A stretch of 36,053 nt of DNA from Moraxella boevrei DSM 14165 (GTDB lineage: Bacteria; Pseudomonadota; Gammaproteobacteria; Pseudomonadales; Moraxellaceae). Shown piece by piece: positions 25,294 through 34,627 of this stretch. Position 1 is the first letter of the stretch. Each line of letters begins with the position of its first letter. The stretch is from NCBI RefSeq assembly GCF_000379845.1, contig NZ_KB903784.1:1-36053 (forward strand), written 5' to 3'. Both the position numbers and the translations under genes were made by a program. The notes under the pieces were generated by a model, which did not search any database, was not told where the DNA came from, and saw only the letters and a program-made list of their open reading frames with translations.

Positions 25294-26643
25294 ATGACGA
25301 ATGAATATAAAGGCGGGCGGCGGATTGTTGATTGGCGACCCGAAGACGAAACGTTCTGGGCGGAGCATGGCAAAAAAGTCGCCAATCGTAACTTATGGAT
25401 TTCCATTCCTGCCTTGCTTTTGGCGTTTGCAGTGTGGGTGATTTGGTCAATGCTTGTGGTACGTATGCCAGAGGTGGGCTTTAAATTTGATAAGGGGCAA
25501 TTATCCACACTGCTTGCCTTGCCTGCCTTATCAGGGGCAACTTTACGGCTGTTTTATTCGTTTATGGTGCCGATTTTTGGCGGTCGGCGTTGGACAACTT
25601 TAACGACTGCAAGTTTGTTAATCCCAACGATTTGGCTTGGCTTTGCCATTCAAGATTTGAATACGCCGTTTTGGGTGTTTGCCATCATTGCTCTGTTATG
25701 CGGACTGGGTGGGGCAAATTTCTCGTCCAGTATGTCAAATATCTCGTTTTTTTACCCAAAATCTCAGCAGGGCATGGCGTTAGGACTAAATGCAGGTTTG
25801 GGTAATTTGGGCGTATCAACCATGCAGTTTGTCGTACCTGCAGTGATTGGCTTTGCGATGTTAGGCTCTATGGGCGGTGACCCACAGATTGTCGCCAAAA
25901 CAGGCAAAGAAGTGTACCTACAAAATGCAGGGTTTGTGTGGGTAATTCCGATTGCGATTATGACCTTTTTAGCGTGGTTTGGCATGAATGATTTGGCAAC
26001 CGCCAATGCGTCTTTTAAAGACCAATCCATCATCTTTCAACGTCGGCACAACTGGATTATGTGTATTTTATACCTTGCGACGTTTGGCTCGTTCATCGGC
26101 TTTAGTGCGGCGTTTCCGATGGTGATTAAGCAGTCTTTTCCTGATGTAGACCCGTTAAAAGTCGCATTCTTAGGACCTTTAGTCGGTGCATTGTTTCGTC
26201 CTGTTGGTGGCTGGCTTGCTGATAAAGCAGGCGGTGCAAAGGTGACATTTATTAATTATATCATCATGACGCTTGCGGTGATGGCGGTGATGTTCTTTTT
26301 AAAACAGGGCAATTTTGTTGGCTATTTTGCCTGCTTTATGGTGCTGTTTATTACCACAGGTATTGGCAATGGCTCAACCTTTCGTATGATTCCTGTGATT
26401 TTTAGGACACTGCATGAACGCTTAAATTCCCCTGATTTGATCAATCAAGCTCGCAAAGAATCAGCAGCAGTGGTCGGATTTTCAGGCGGATTTGCAGCCT
26501 ACGGCGGATTTTTTATCCCAAAAATGTTCGGTTCAGGGCTTGGCGTGCATGGTACTTTTATTGCTCTGATTGTGTTTTATGTGATCTGCATTGTCATGAC
26601 ATGGTGGTTTTATAGCCGTAAAAATGCTCCGTTTCCTTGTTAA
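25294..26643 (+). CDS. narK: Nitrate/nitrite transporter NarK
   Basis: This major facilitator protein of the nitrate-nitrite porter family has 449 residues and about twelve membrane segments. The first nitrate signature is clear (GGANFSSSMSNISFFYPK then GMALGLNAGLGNLGV), and the second half has GNGSTFRMIPVIFR and GFSGGFAAYGGFFIP. These carry the conserved arginines and glycines that bind nitrate. AGGA seven bases before the ATG supports this start; the frame extends upstream to 25252 without a site. No nitrate reductase, sensor or second narK is adjacent, so it stands alone here. A terminator follows. Confidence 0.95.
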   Translation: MTNEYKGGRRIVDWRPEDETFWAEHGKKVANRNLWISIPALLLAFAVWVIWSMLVVRMPEVGFKFDKGQLSTLLALPALSGATLRLFYSFMVPIFGGRRWTTLTTASLLIPTIWLGFAIQDLNTPFWVFAIIALLCGLGGANFSSSMSNISFFYPKSQQGMALGLNAGLGNLGVSTMQFVVPAVIGFAMLGSMGGDPQIVAKTGKEVYLQNAGFVWVIPIAIMTFLAWFGMNDLATANASFKDQSIIFQRRHNWIMCILYLATFGSFIGFSAAFPMVIKQSFPDVDPLKVAFLGPLVGALFRPVGGWLADKAGGAKVTFINYIIMTLAVMAVMFFLKQGNFVGYFACFMVLFITTGIGNGSTFRMIPVIFRTLHERLNSPDLINQARKESAAVVGFSGGFAAYGGFFIPKMFGSGLGVHGTFIALIVFYVICIVMTWWFYSRKNAPFPC

Positions 26644-26671
26644 TGGGTAAATTTTTCGGCTATGATTTTAC

Positions 26672-26706
26672 AAAAACACTCAAAAAAAATTTGGGTGTTT
26701 TTATTC
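26672..26706 (+). terminator. Terminator of narK
   Basis: Stem AAAACACTC (26673-26681) with GGGTGTTTT (26693-26701), one G-T pair, then a T-rich tail. Confidence 0.75.
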
Positions 26707-26726
26707 TTTACCCATTTAACAAATTT

Positions 26727-27980
26727 TTAAACACTTTCCCCACAAACAAACCCACTTGCCCACGCCCACGCAAAGTTATATCCGCCAAGCCAGCCTGTCA
26801 CGTCCAGCACTTCACCGATAAAATACAAATTCGGCTGTAATGTACTTTCCATGGTCTTAGATGACACGTCCGCGGTATCCACGCCCCCACGAGTGACTTC
26901 GGCAGTGCGGTAGCCTTCCGTGCCTGACGGTTTTAACTGCCAAGCGTTTAACTGCTCAGCAATGGCTATCAGCGTGTCATTTTTGATATTGGCAATTTCT
27001 GTTTGAGAATTGGTTAATATTTTTTTAATCATTAATTCATCAATATACTGCAATAATTTTTTGGGTAAGGGTTTGTTCAGCTGTGCCGATAATTCTTGAA
27101 TTATGGTATTTAGCTGTTTTTTCGGGCTGGATTTTTTGGCAGTTAACAGTGCATTTTTTACATCAAAATTTGGGAATAAATCCATAAAAATCGGCTCGGA
27201 CATTTGCCAATAATTGGATAATTGCAAACTTGCTGGTCCAGACAATCCCCGATGGGTAAACAGAACAGGCATGCTAAAGCTGATTTTATCGTTAAACAAC
27301 ACCACATCCACGCTAATCCCAGCCATATTACTAAAAGCATCATGCATCGCATCGCTAAAGGTAAATGGCACAAGTCCTGCCGACGTCGGATTGATTTTAT
27401 GTCCAAATGTTTGGGCAACTTGATAGCCAAAACCACTCGCCCCCATCGTGGGAATGGACAACCCGCCTGTGGCAACTACGAGCGACTTACAGGTTAAATC
27501 CGTGAAAAATGTAGCGGGTTTTTGCATTTTTTTGGGGCTTACTTTTAACTTAAACGGATTGTCAACCGACTTGATATCATCAATTTGGCTATTTAATTGA
27601 ACAATCACGCCGTATTTTTCGCATTCGGTGAGTAGCATTTGCACAATGTCACTGGCGGAGTTTTCACAAAATAATTGTCCATGTTCCCGCTCTTGCCAAG
27701 CGATATTATGCTCGCCCACCATTGCCAAAAAATCCCACTGTGTGTAGCGAGATAAGGCGGATTTGACAAAGTGCGGATTATGGCTTAAAAAATGGCTGGG
27801 CAAAATTTCGTAATTGGTAAAGTTACATTTACCCCCACCGCTCATCAATATTTTTTTGCCTGCCTTATTGGCGTGGTCTAGCACCAGTACCGATTTGCCA
27901 CGTTTACCTGCCGTCATGGCACAAAACAGCCCTGATGCCCCTGCACCGATGATAATGACGTCAAATTTTTTTACAGACAT
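26727..27980 (-). CDS. HI0933/BaiN-family flavoprotein oxidoreductase
   Basis: The 417-residue protein belongs to the HI0933 (YhiN) family. It begins with the FAD-binding IIGAGASGLFCA, then the family-specific GKKILMSGGGKCNFTN. Also present are SGFGYQVAQTFGH, FTHRGLSGPASLQLS, TAEVTRGGVDTADV, and the C-terminal LYFIGEVLDVTGWLGGYNFAWAWASG. The family fold is a two-dinucleotide-domain flavoprotein; its substrate is unsettled in most bacteria. AGGAAAA precedes the ATG. It starts 24 bases after the hotdog thioesterase and is likely the last gene of the tesB group. Confidence 0.92.
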   Translation of the reverse strand: MSVKKFDVIIIGAGASGLFCAMTAGKRGKSVLVLDHANKAGKKILMSGGGKCNFTNYEILPSHFLSHNPHFVKSALSRYTQWDFLAMVGEHNIAWQEREHGQLFCENSASDIVQMLLTECEKYGVIVQLNSQIDDIKSVDNPFKLKVSPKKMQKPATFFTDLTCKSLVVATGGLSIPTMGASGFGYQVAQTFGHKINPTSAGLVPFTFSDAMHDAFSNMAGISVDVVLFNDKISFSMPVLFTHRGLSGPASLQLSNYWQMSEPIFMDLFPNFDVKNALLTAKKSSPKKQLNTIIQELSAQLNKPLPKKLLQYIDELMIKKILTNSQTEIANIKNDTLIAIAEQLNAWQLKPSGTEGYRTAEVTRGGVDTADVSSKTMESTLQPNLYFIGEVLDVTGWLGGYNFAWAWASGFVCGESV

Positions 27981-28004
27981 TGGTAATTATTTTCCTAAAT
28001 TTTA

Positions 28005-28517
28005 TTATTTTTTACCCAAAGTTTGCCGAATGCTTTGCGTGTCTAATTGCAGAAAACCTTGTTTTTCAGTATCATTCATCGCACGTTTTTGCGTGCCTGT
28101 GTCATCAAAAAATACAATCACGGTTTCGGCGGTTGCAACCACGACTTGTTGATCGGTGCTATAAAAAACATATTCTTGGGTTAAACTTGTATTGCCAATT
28201 TTTTTGCAACGTACGCCGATCCATACTTTATCAGGAAAAGTAATCGGGCGTAAATATTGACACGATGAACTGGCAATCACGGTAAAGGTAGTTTTGTCAA
28301 ACATTCCCACCTGCTCAAGATAATGAATACGAGCGGATTGGGCGTATTCGTAATAGGTTACGTTATTGACATGGGCAAAGGCATCCATATCACCCCATGC
28401 GACTTGTTGTTCATAAATCACGGCAAAATCTAGCAGAGGATTTTCAGGGTTTTCCTTTAACTGATTGATGAGATACTGTTTAATATTATCGCTGATTGCA
28501 GGTTGGCTATGGCTCAT
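28005..28517 (-). CDS. Hotdog-fold acyl-CoA thioesterase (4HBT family)
   Basis: The start at 28517 has AAAGGAAA at the right distance; a longer frame to 28547 overlaps the end of tesB and is less likely. The 170-residue protein has the 4-hydroxybenzoyl-CoA thioesterase motif WGDMDAFAHVNN (41-52) with Asp, His and Asn in place, then YYEYAQSARIHYLEQ. An N-terminal extension of about 35 residues precedes the hotdog domain. The likely role is hydrolysis of medium or long acyl-CoA in the cytoplasm. It lies 19 bases downstream of tesB. Confidence 0.88.
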   Translation of the reverse strand: MSHSQPAISDNIKQYLINQLKENPENPLLDFAVIYEQQVAWGDMDAFAHVNNVTYYEYAQSARIHYLEQVGMFDKTTFTVIASSSCQYLRPITFPDKVWIGVRCKKIGNTSLTQEYVFYSTDQQVVVATAETVIVFFDDTGTQKRAMNDTEKQGFLQLDTQSIRQTLGKK

Positions 28518-28536
28518 TTTGTTTCCTTTTTTTAGT

Positions 28537-29487
28537 TTATTTATCAAGGTGTAATCGCATTAAACCTTCTTGTTGGGTGGTAGCGATAAGTCTGCCGTCT
28601 TGCCAAAATTGCCCATGATTTAAGCCTTTAGCGTGGCTCGTGGTATCGCTCCACATATCATACAACAACCAATCATTTAAATCAAAAGGTCGGTGAAAAT
28701 GCATACTGTGGTCAATGCTCGCCGCCTGTAACCCTTTGGTCATATAGCTGACACCATGCGACATAAAACCTGTTCCCACCAAATAAAAATCAGACGCAAA
28801 CGCCAGTAACGCTTGTTGCACTTGTACCGACTGTTTGCCAAGTTCACGAATACGTAACCAGTTGGCTTGTTTTGGGGGCATAGGCTTAGGGTGAATAGGG
28901 TCTCGTGGGGCGACAGGCTTGATTTCTACATGACGTTTTCGTAGATAGCGTTCTTTTAACGCAAGCGGAATTTTGCCGACAAACTGCTCTTTTAACTGCT
29001 GTTCATTCAATAAATGTTCAGGATTTGGATAAATAGGCATCGTTTTTTGATAATCCAAACCATCTTCATAAGGGGCAAATGAGGCAATCATGGTAAAAAT
29101 AATCTGTGGCTGATTGGCATCATCAAACTGCCGAGCCGTCACTCGCCGAGCCGATAAACTGCGACCATCTCGCATATTTTCCACCTGATAAAACACAGGA
29201 TAACGCACATCCCCCCCTCGCAAAAAATAACCATGCAAACTATGACAAGGTTTATCCACGTCCACTGTGTGGCTTGCTGACATCAAGGCTTGCCCAAGCA
29301 CCTGACCGCCAAAAATTCTCGCCCCAACATAATCGTGACTTTGTCCGATAAAAGTATCGTCATTAGTTTGGGTTAAGGTTAAGGTTAATGTTGCTAATAA
29401 TTGCTCAACGAATGTTAACGCTTGTTGTTGGTTTTTGGCATGATTTTGCGATTGATTTTGGGGCTTATTCGCTAAATTATCCGACAT
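28537..29487 (-). CDS. tesB: Acyl-CoA thioesterase II TesB
   Basis: The 316-residue double-hotdog thioesterase follows the E. coli TesB pattern: GQSHDYVGARIFGGQVLGQAL near the N-terminus, HSLHGYFLRGGD, SLSARRVTARQ, and in the second domain SIDHSMHFHRPFDLNDWLLYD with the catalytic Asp, then GRLIATTQQEGLMR. An N-terminal Q/N-rich extension of about 20 residues is extra. It releases free fatty acids from acyl-CoA. It is the first gene of a leftward group with a second thioesterase and the flavoprotein and is divergent from plsB, so acyl-CoA consumers of two kinds share a control region. Confidence 0.95.
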   Translation of the reverse strand: MSDNLANKPQNQSQNHAKNQQQALTFVEQLLATLTLTLTQTNDDTFIGQSHDYVGARIFGGQVLGQALMSASHTVDVDKPCHSLHGYFLRGGDVRYPVFYQVENMRDGRSLSARRVTARQFDDANQPQIIFTMIASFAPYEDGLDYQKTMPIYPNPEHLLNEQQLKEQFVGKIPLALKERYLRKRHVEIKPVAPRDPIHPKPMPPKQANWLRIRELGKQSVQVQQALLAFASDFYLVGTGFMSHGVSYMTKGLQAASIDHSMHFHRPFDLNDWLLYDMWSDTTSHAKGLNHGQFWQDGRLIATTQQEGLMRLHLDK

Positions 29488-29634
29488 TTGTTAACCTATT
29501 TATCATCATTTTAAAAAAAGTGTTATTATACCGCAAAAATTTTCCTATAAGATACACAAATTTGCTAAGCTATGCTGATATCTTTTTGCGAAATTTTGCA
29601 AAAATTTTAACCATCATTTCTCTATAGGTTTATC

Positions 29635-32286
29635 ATGAAAAATAAATCCAACCCTTTTCAACTTAAAAATCTCTACCGCAAACTGTCAGGTAATCTGCTC
29701 GGTATGGCAGTAAAATCGCAACTTATCGGTGAAATTCCACCACTGACAACCACCGAACATAAGGATAATTTAACACAAAATCCAATTCAAAATTCCGCCG
29801 AAACACTTACCTTTTATGTGTTAAAAGAATATTCTCGTAGCAACAGTGTGTTAATTGACCTAGAAACTGCTCAACATCATCTGCCACAAGCCCTTGCCCC
29901 TGTCAAAAATCCCGAGTTCGGCATTGACGAAAGCACAGCGATGATTTTTATTCATCACCCAAATAGCGAGCGTAAAGACGGCGAAACCGTGTATTCACCC
30001 CGTTTGTTACGCTTGATTGAAGCGGTAAAAAATTATCCAAACTTAAATATTCAGTTTATGCCTGTCACAATTTTGTGGGGTCGAGCCCCAGAAAAAGAAG
30101 TCTCGTTGTTTAATTTGTTTACCGCTGATGAATGGCAAAACCCCAGTATTGCCAAACAATTGTTTAATATTGGGGTAAAAGGTCGGGATACTTATGTCCA
30201 GTTTCACCCGCCCAAAAATTTGCGAGAGATTTTACAAGCTGAAAGTGATGCCCAAATCGCTCAGCCACTTCAAACCACGGCATTGGTGGACCATCACACT
30301 GCGGTGCAACTGTTAGCACAGCGAGTACAAAATCGGTTGCTAGGTTATTTGGATAAGCAACAAGAAACCATTTTGGGGCCTGACCTGTCGGATAGACGCA
30401 ATGAAGTGGATAAAATTTTGAACACGCCTGCCATTCGCCACGCCATTATGCTTGACAGTGAGCAACATGACCGAAAATTCCATGATAGCCGAAAATTGGC
30501 TCGTGGCTATCTTAACGAAATTACCAGCGATTATTCATACGCCATGATACGGTTTTTTGAGCGATTTTTAACATGGCTATGGACACAATTATATGACGGC
30601 GTAGAAGTGCAACATTTTGAGCGTGTGCGAGCATTGGCCACTGACCATGAAATCGTGTATGTACCGTGTCATCGCAGTCATATTGATTATTTACTATTAT
30701 CCTTTGTGATTTACAAACGTGGCTTACGCATTCCAAATATTGCGGCGGGCGAAAACTTAAATATTCCGATTGTTGGACAACTACTGCGTAACGGTGGGGC
30801 GTTTTTTATGCGTCGCAGTTTTAAAGGCAACCCCTTGTACAGTGCGGTTTTTCGTGAGTATGTGCATAGTATGCTGTTACGCAGTACGCCAATTGAGTAC
30901 TTTGTAGAAGGCGGACGCTCACGCTCAGGACGACTGCTACCGCCGAAAAAAGGCATGATTGCCATGACGGTGCAAAGCCATTTACGCCAATCTGGCAAAC
31001 CGATTGTCTTTATCCCAACCTATATCGGCTATGAACGCATCATTGAAGGCTCAACTTATATTGATGAATTAAAAGGCAAACCCAAAGAAAGTGAAAGTTT
31101 ATTAGGTTTGTTAAAAACAGGTAAAAAATTAGAACGTATTTTTGGCACTGTTCACGTCAGTTTTGGTAAGCCCTTGCATTTAAATGACTTTATGCAAAAA
31201 TACGAGGTTTTGCCAAACAGTTTACCCAATGACCGTAGTGACACACCGATACCAACAAATGTCAGCCAAATGGTGGACAATATCGGCGTAAAAATCATGC
31301 AACGCATCAACCGCTCTGCGGTAATAAACCCTGTTACCTTACTATCGCTTGTGCTACTCGACACGCCCCACGGTGCGTTAGACGAGCAAAGTTGCCTACA
31401 CCAGCTGGCTCTTTATCAACGCCTTGCCAAAACCTTGCCATATGACGAAGACGTTACCGTAACCGATGCCACCCCACAAGCGATTATTGACTATGGCGTT
31501 CGCTTAAAACTTATTGAAAAAACACCCCATGTTTTGGGTGATTTAATTCGGATTGCCAATGGACAAGCTCCGTTATTAAGCTATTTTCGCAACAATATTT
31601 TGCATGTTTATATCTTGTTTTCATTGTGTGCCAACCTTGTCAAACACAATGGACACATCACCTTTGCCAATGTGGAACAAGTTGCCAGTACCATTTATCC
31701 CTTTTTACAAGCTGAGTTATTTTTAAAATACCCTGCACGCACCTTACAGGAAACCTTAAACAATCATATTGATGTGTTAATCGCTGAAAACATCATCGTG
31801 GACAAAGGCGTTGATGCCAATGGCAAACGTGGGCTAACCACCCCAGACCCAAATACCCATAGTTATCAACAGCTTACGGTACTTGCCAATGCGGTATCGC
31901 ATAGCTTGGAACGCTATTTTATGGTGCTTGCCTTGCTAAGCCAACAAGGAAGCGACAAACTCACCAAAGAACAAGTGGTGGATTTGGGGCATTTACTGGG
32001 GCAACGTTTGTCGGTGATTTATGCAGATGATATGCCTGATTTCTTTGACCGTGCGTTGTTTAGTAGCTTTTTGGAGACATTGGAACGCTTGGCGTATATC
32101 CAGTTGGCAGACAATGGCGTGATTGGTTTTGACAATCGTATTGATGATATGGCAAAAAATGCGGACTTTATCCTAGACCTTGATGTGTTGCACACTTTGC
32201 ACCAAATGGCACGCCTAGACGACAACGAAATTCAGCGAACCTTAGCACAATTACAAGCGAAAAAGTCAAAAAGAAAAGCCAAATAA
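29635..32286 (+). CDS. plsB: Glycerol-3-phosphate 1-O-acyltransferase PlsB
   Basis: PlsB adds the first acyl chain to glycerol-3-phosphate at the inner membrane. The 883-residue product is longer than E. coli PlsB (807). The acyltransferase blocks are present: HRSHID (H346 to D351, the HX4D catalytic motif), GGAFFMRRSF, EGGRSRSGRLLPPK, and IVFIPTYIGYE. An N-terminal domain and a long C-terminal helical region complete the family architecture, and the C-terminus ends in a K-rich tail. The gene is followed by a strong bidirectional terminator shared with manB. Confidence 0.97.
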   Translation: MKNKSNPFQLKNLYRKLSGNLLGMAVKSQLIGEIPPLTTTEHKDNLTQNPIQNSAETLTFYVLKEYSRSNSVLIDLETAQHHLPQALAPVKNPEFGIDESTAMIFIHHPNSERKDGETVYSPRLLRLIEAVKNYPNLNIQFMPVTILWGRAPEKEVSLFNLFTADEWQNPSIAKQLFNIGVKGRDTYVQFHPPKNLREILQAESDAQIAQPLQTTALVDHHTAVQLLAQRVQNRLLGYLDKQQETILGPDLSDRRNEVDKILNTPAIRHAIMLDSEQHDRKFHDSRKLARGYLNEITSDYSYAMIRFFERFLTWLWTQLYDGVEVQHFERVRALATDHEIVYVPCHRSHIDYLLLSFVIYKRGLRIPNIAAGENLNIPIVGQLLRNGGAFFMRRSFKGNPLYSAVFREYVHSMLLRSTPIEYFVEGGRSRSGRLLPPKKGMIAMTVQSHLRQSGKPIVFIPTYIGYERIIEGSTYIDELKGKPKESESLLGLLKTGKKLERIFGTVHVSFGKPLHLNDFMQKYEVLPNSLPNDRSDTPIPTNVSQMVDNIGVKIMQRINRSAVINPVTLLSLVLLDTPHGALDEQSCLHQLALYQRLAKTLPYDEDVTVTDATPQAIIDYGVRLKLIEKTPHVLGDLIRIANGQAPLLSYFRNNILHVYILFSLCANLVKHNGHITFANVEQVASTIYPFLQAELFLKYPARTLQETLNNHIDVLIAENIIVDKGVDANGKRGLTTPDPNTHSYQQLTVLANAVSHSLERYFMVLALLSQQGSDKLTKEQVVDLGHLLGQRLSVIYADDMPDFFDRALFSSFLETLERLAYIQLADNGVIGFDNRIDDMAKNADFILDLDVLHTLHQMARLDDNEIQRTLAQLQAKKSKRKAK

Positions 32287-32303
32287 TTTCTACTCATAAA
32301 CTT

Positions 32304-32344
32304 AAAAACCGTTAATTATCAAATAATTAACGGTTTTTATTTTT
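32304..32344. terminator. Bidirectional terminator between plsB and manB
   Basis: A perfect 16-base stem (32304-32319 with 32323-32338) has a 3-base loop, with A run on the left and T run on the right, so it serves both converging genes. Confidence 0.9.
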
Positions 32345-32369
32345 TATCTCTTTATAAGAAAAAAACAAA

Positions 32370-33818
32370 TTAATGGTCAGCACTCACCCCACCATTCCCA
32401 ACAATCCAATCACAAATCGCTTGGGTTTTGTTATCTAATAATGCCCTATCGCCCATGGTTTCCACGTTTAAGCGTACGAGTGGTTCAGTATTTGATGCCC
32501 GCATGTTAAACCGCCAATTATCAAAATCAAAAGATAAACCGTCAATTTCATTTAGGCTTGGGCTTTCACCAAATAAATTTGGATTTTCTTTTAGTTTTGC
32601 CAAAAGTTCAGGGGCGGTAATGCCGTTTAATTTAAAATTAATTTCACCAGAAATTGGGAAATTGTCAATCATTTCATCAACCAACTCGGAGAGTTTTTTG
32701 CCCAATTTTGCCAACAATTCCACCACCAGTAGCCACGTAATCATACCACTGTCGCAGTAGTTAAAGTCCCTAAAATAGTGGTGTGCCGACATTTCACCGC
32801 CATAAATCGCCCCTGTGTCTCGCATCACTTCTTTGATAAATGAATGCCCAGATTGGCTCATCACAGGCGTGCCAGCGTTCGCTTTGATGATGTGTTCGGT
32901 GTTTAAAATATTGCGTGGGTCGTACACGATGCTCGCCCCATTTTCTTTGTCCAAAAATGCTTTGGCCAGTACGCCGACTAAATAAGTACCTTCAATAAAC
33001 CTTGCATTTTCATCAAAGAAAAAACAACGGTCAAAATCACCGTCAAAGGCAATCGCCAAATCCGCTTTTTCTTTTTTAATCAAATCCACAGTTGGCGTGC
33101 GATTGGCGATAATCATCGGATTTGGAATACCATTTGGAAAATCACCGTCGGGTTCGTGGTGAAGTTTGACAAAGTCTAAACTTGTATCCGCCAATCGCTC
33201 AATGAGTAAATCTAACACAGGACCTGCACTGCCATTGCCCGCATTGACAATAATTTTTAATGGTTTATCAAGCTGTAAATTTTTGACATCAACATAACTC
33301 ATCAAATGGTCAATATAAGCGGTTTTATCAACGTTTGAGCGATACTCGCCACGGACATTTTGGCTAAAATCGCCACTTTCAGCAAGGCGTTGAATATCAT
33401 CAAGCCCTGTCTGACTGCTAATCGGCTTTGAGTGTTCACGCACAAGCTTCATGCCGTTAAAATTAATTGGATTGTGGCTTGCAGTGACTTCAACCCCACC
33501 CATGGCGTTATAAAAACTGGTGTAAAAATACACTTCTTCAGTGCCTGTCATGCCCAAATCAATGACGCCAACCCCGCTGTCCAAAATGCCGTCTATCGCC
33601 GATTTTTTTAAGTTTTCGCTACTTTGGCGAATGTCGGCACCGATGACAATCATGGCATTCACATCGCTTGGCTTGGTGGTTAATAAATATTGCCCAAAGG
33701 CACGTCCGACACGGTAGGCGATGGTTTCGTCAAGGTTGACACCAAGCTCGCCACGAATGTCGTAGACCTTAAAACAAGTAATGGCAATGGGTGCAAATTT
33801 TTGAGTGGTATTTGACAT
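32370..33818 (-). CDS. manB: Phosphomannomutase ManB/CpsG
   Basis: This alpha-D-phosphohexomutase interconverts mannose-6-P and mannose-1-P for GDP-mannose and surface polysaccharide. The start is the ATG at 33818 (482 residues) with GGAG seven bases before it. Motifs: CFKVYDIRGELG, the phosphoserine loop TASHNP (Ser114), the metal site DGDFDRC, the sugar-specificity GGEMSAHHYFRDFNYCDSG, and the phosphate-binding RASNTEPLVRLNVE. These follow E. coli CpsG more closely than Pseudomonas AlgC, so phosphomannomutase is preferred over a dual PMM/PGM. No other polysaccharide gene is nearby. Confidence 0.92.
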   Translation of the reverse strand: MSNTTQKFAPIAITCFKVYDIRGELGVNLDETIAYRVGRAFGQYLLTTKPSDVNAMIVIGADIRQSSENLKKSAIDGILDSGVGVIDLGMTGTEEVYFYTSFYNAMGGVEVTASHNPINFNGMKLVREHSKPISSQTGLDDIQRLAESGDFSQNVRGEYRSNVDKTAYIDHLMSYVDVKNLQLDKPLKIIVNAGNGSAGPVLDLLIERLADTSLDFVKLHHEPDGDFPNGIPNPMIIANRTPTVDLIKKEKADLAIAFDGDFDRCFFFDENARFIEGTYLVGVLAKAFLDKENGASIVYDPRNILNTEHIIKANAGTPVMSQSGHSFIKEVMRDTGAIYGGEMSAHHYFRDFNYCDSGMITWLLVVELLAKLGKKLSELVDEMIDNFPISGEINFKLNGITAPELLAKLKENPNLFGESPSLNEIDGLSFDFDNWRFNMRASNTEPLVRLNVETMGDRALLDNKTQAICDWIVGNGGVSADH

Positions 33819-33864
33819 CAAATTACTCCATATTCAGTTTGCATAAATGTTCCTAACTTGTGCT

Positions 33865-33892
33865 ATTATATAGAAAGTTTGGGTGAAAACAA
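33865..33892 (-). promoter_or_regulatory. Promoter of manB
   Basis: On the minus strand TTGTTT (33887-33892), 16 bases, and a perfect TATAAT (33865-33870) lie about 47 bases before the start codon. Confidence 0.5.
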
Positions 33893-34026
33893 AATGCTAA
33901 ACAATCATGTAAGTGTGATTTTTCAGCATTTCTTACATAATTTATACCAAAGTTAAGCCCAAGTTATTGTAAACTTAAACGCTTAACATGACTACCATGG
34001 TGTAAAAAAAGAAAAAAGGGTTTCTC

Positions 34027-34485
34027 ATGACTGACAATGATAACCAACAAAAAAACGAGCAACAAAAACAAGCCGACAAAAACAATCAGTCTTTGGAAGC
34101 AAAGTTTAACAAAGCCTTTGACAAAGAAAATTTAAGCGACAAAGAAAAAGCCGAACTAGAAACAATCTTAGCAAAAGTCCGCCAAGAAATCGGTGATGAG
34201 ATTAATGACGCCAAACTAAAAGTGCGTGTGGTCAATGTCAACCAAGTACAAACCATGTATAAACGCTTGGGCAAAGTCAGCAATTTTCACTATGTCGGGG
34301 CGGTGTTATGTTTGGTAGCAGGTTTGTATTTTGTCCAACAGGGCAAGCAAATTTTACCTGCGTTATTTGGCTTTATTATGTTGGTAAACGTGGTGATGAG
34401 CTTATTATCGTACCGAGCTACCGTCCGCATTGAACGATTTATGCAAGGCGTCCAACAACAAGCGAAACGCAAATTTAAACAATAA
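34027..34485 (+). CDS. Hypothetical small membrane protein with charged N-terminal half
   Basis: I do not recognise this 152-residue protein. Residues 1-75 are very hydrophilic, rich in Q, K, N and E, and probably helical (DKEKAELETILAKVRQEIGDEINDAK). Two membrane segments follow (about 95-110 and 113-130), separated by a short loop. A basic tail ends the protein. The N-terminal part is likely a cytoplasmic coiled coil or disordered tether. A GGG-containing site precedes the ATG. It stands alone between manB and the exonuclease gene and ends at a hairpin shared with the converging gene. Confidence 0.75.
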   Translation: MTDNDNQQKNEQQKQADKNNQSLEAKFNKAFDKENLSDKEKAELETILAKVRQEIGDEINDAKLKVRVVNVNQVQTMYKRLGKVSNFHYVGAVLCLVAGLYFVQQGKQILPALFGFIMLVNVVMSLLSYRATVRIERFMQGVQQQAKRKFKQ

Positions 34486-34514
34486 TTTTTCAATCGCTGA
34501 GCAAATTTAACCCA

Positions 34515-34549
34515 TAAAAAAGTAGTCACTTGAGCTACTTTTTTATTTT
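34515..34549. terminator. Bidirectional terminator between the membrane protein and exonuclease genes
   Basis: Stem AAAAAAGTAG (34515-34524) with CTACTTTTTT (34535-34544), followed by a T-rich tail on the plus strand and mirrored by A runs that read as T on the minus strand. Confidence 0.8.
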
Positions 34550-34627
34550 TACAACCTTAAACTTATTTTGTTTAACATAGGCATTACACCAAACTACCTC
34601 TGTAGGTTTAATTTTTGCTTAACAGTA

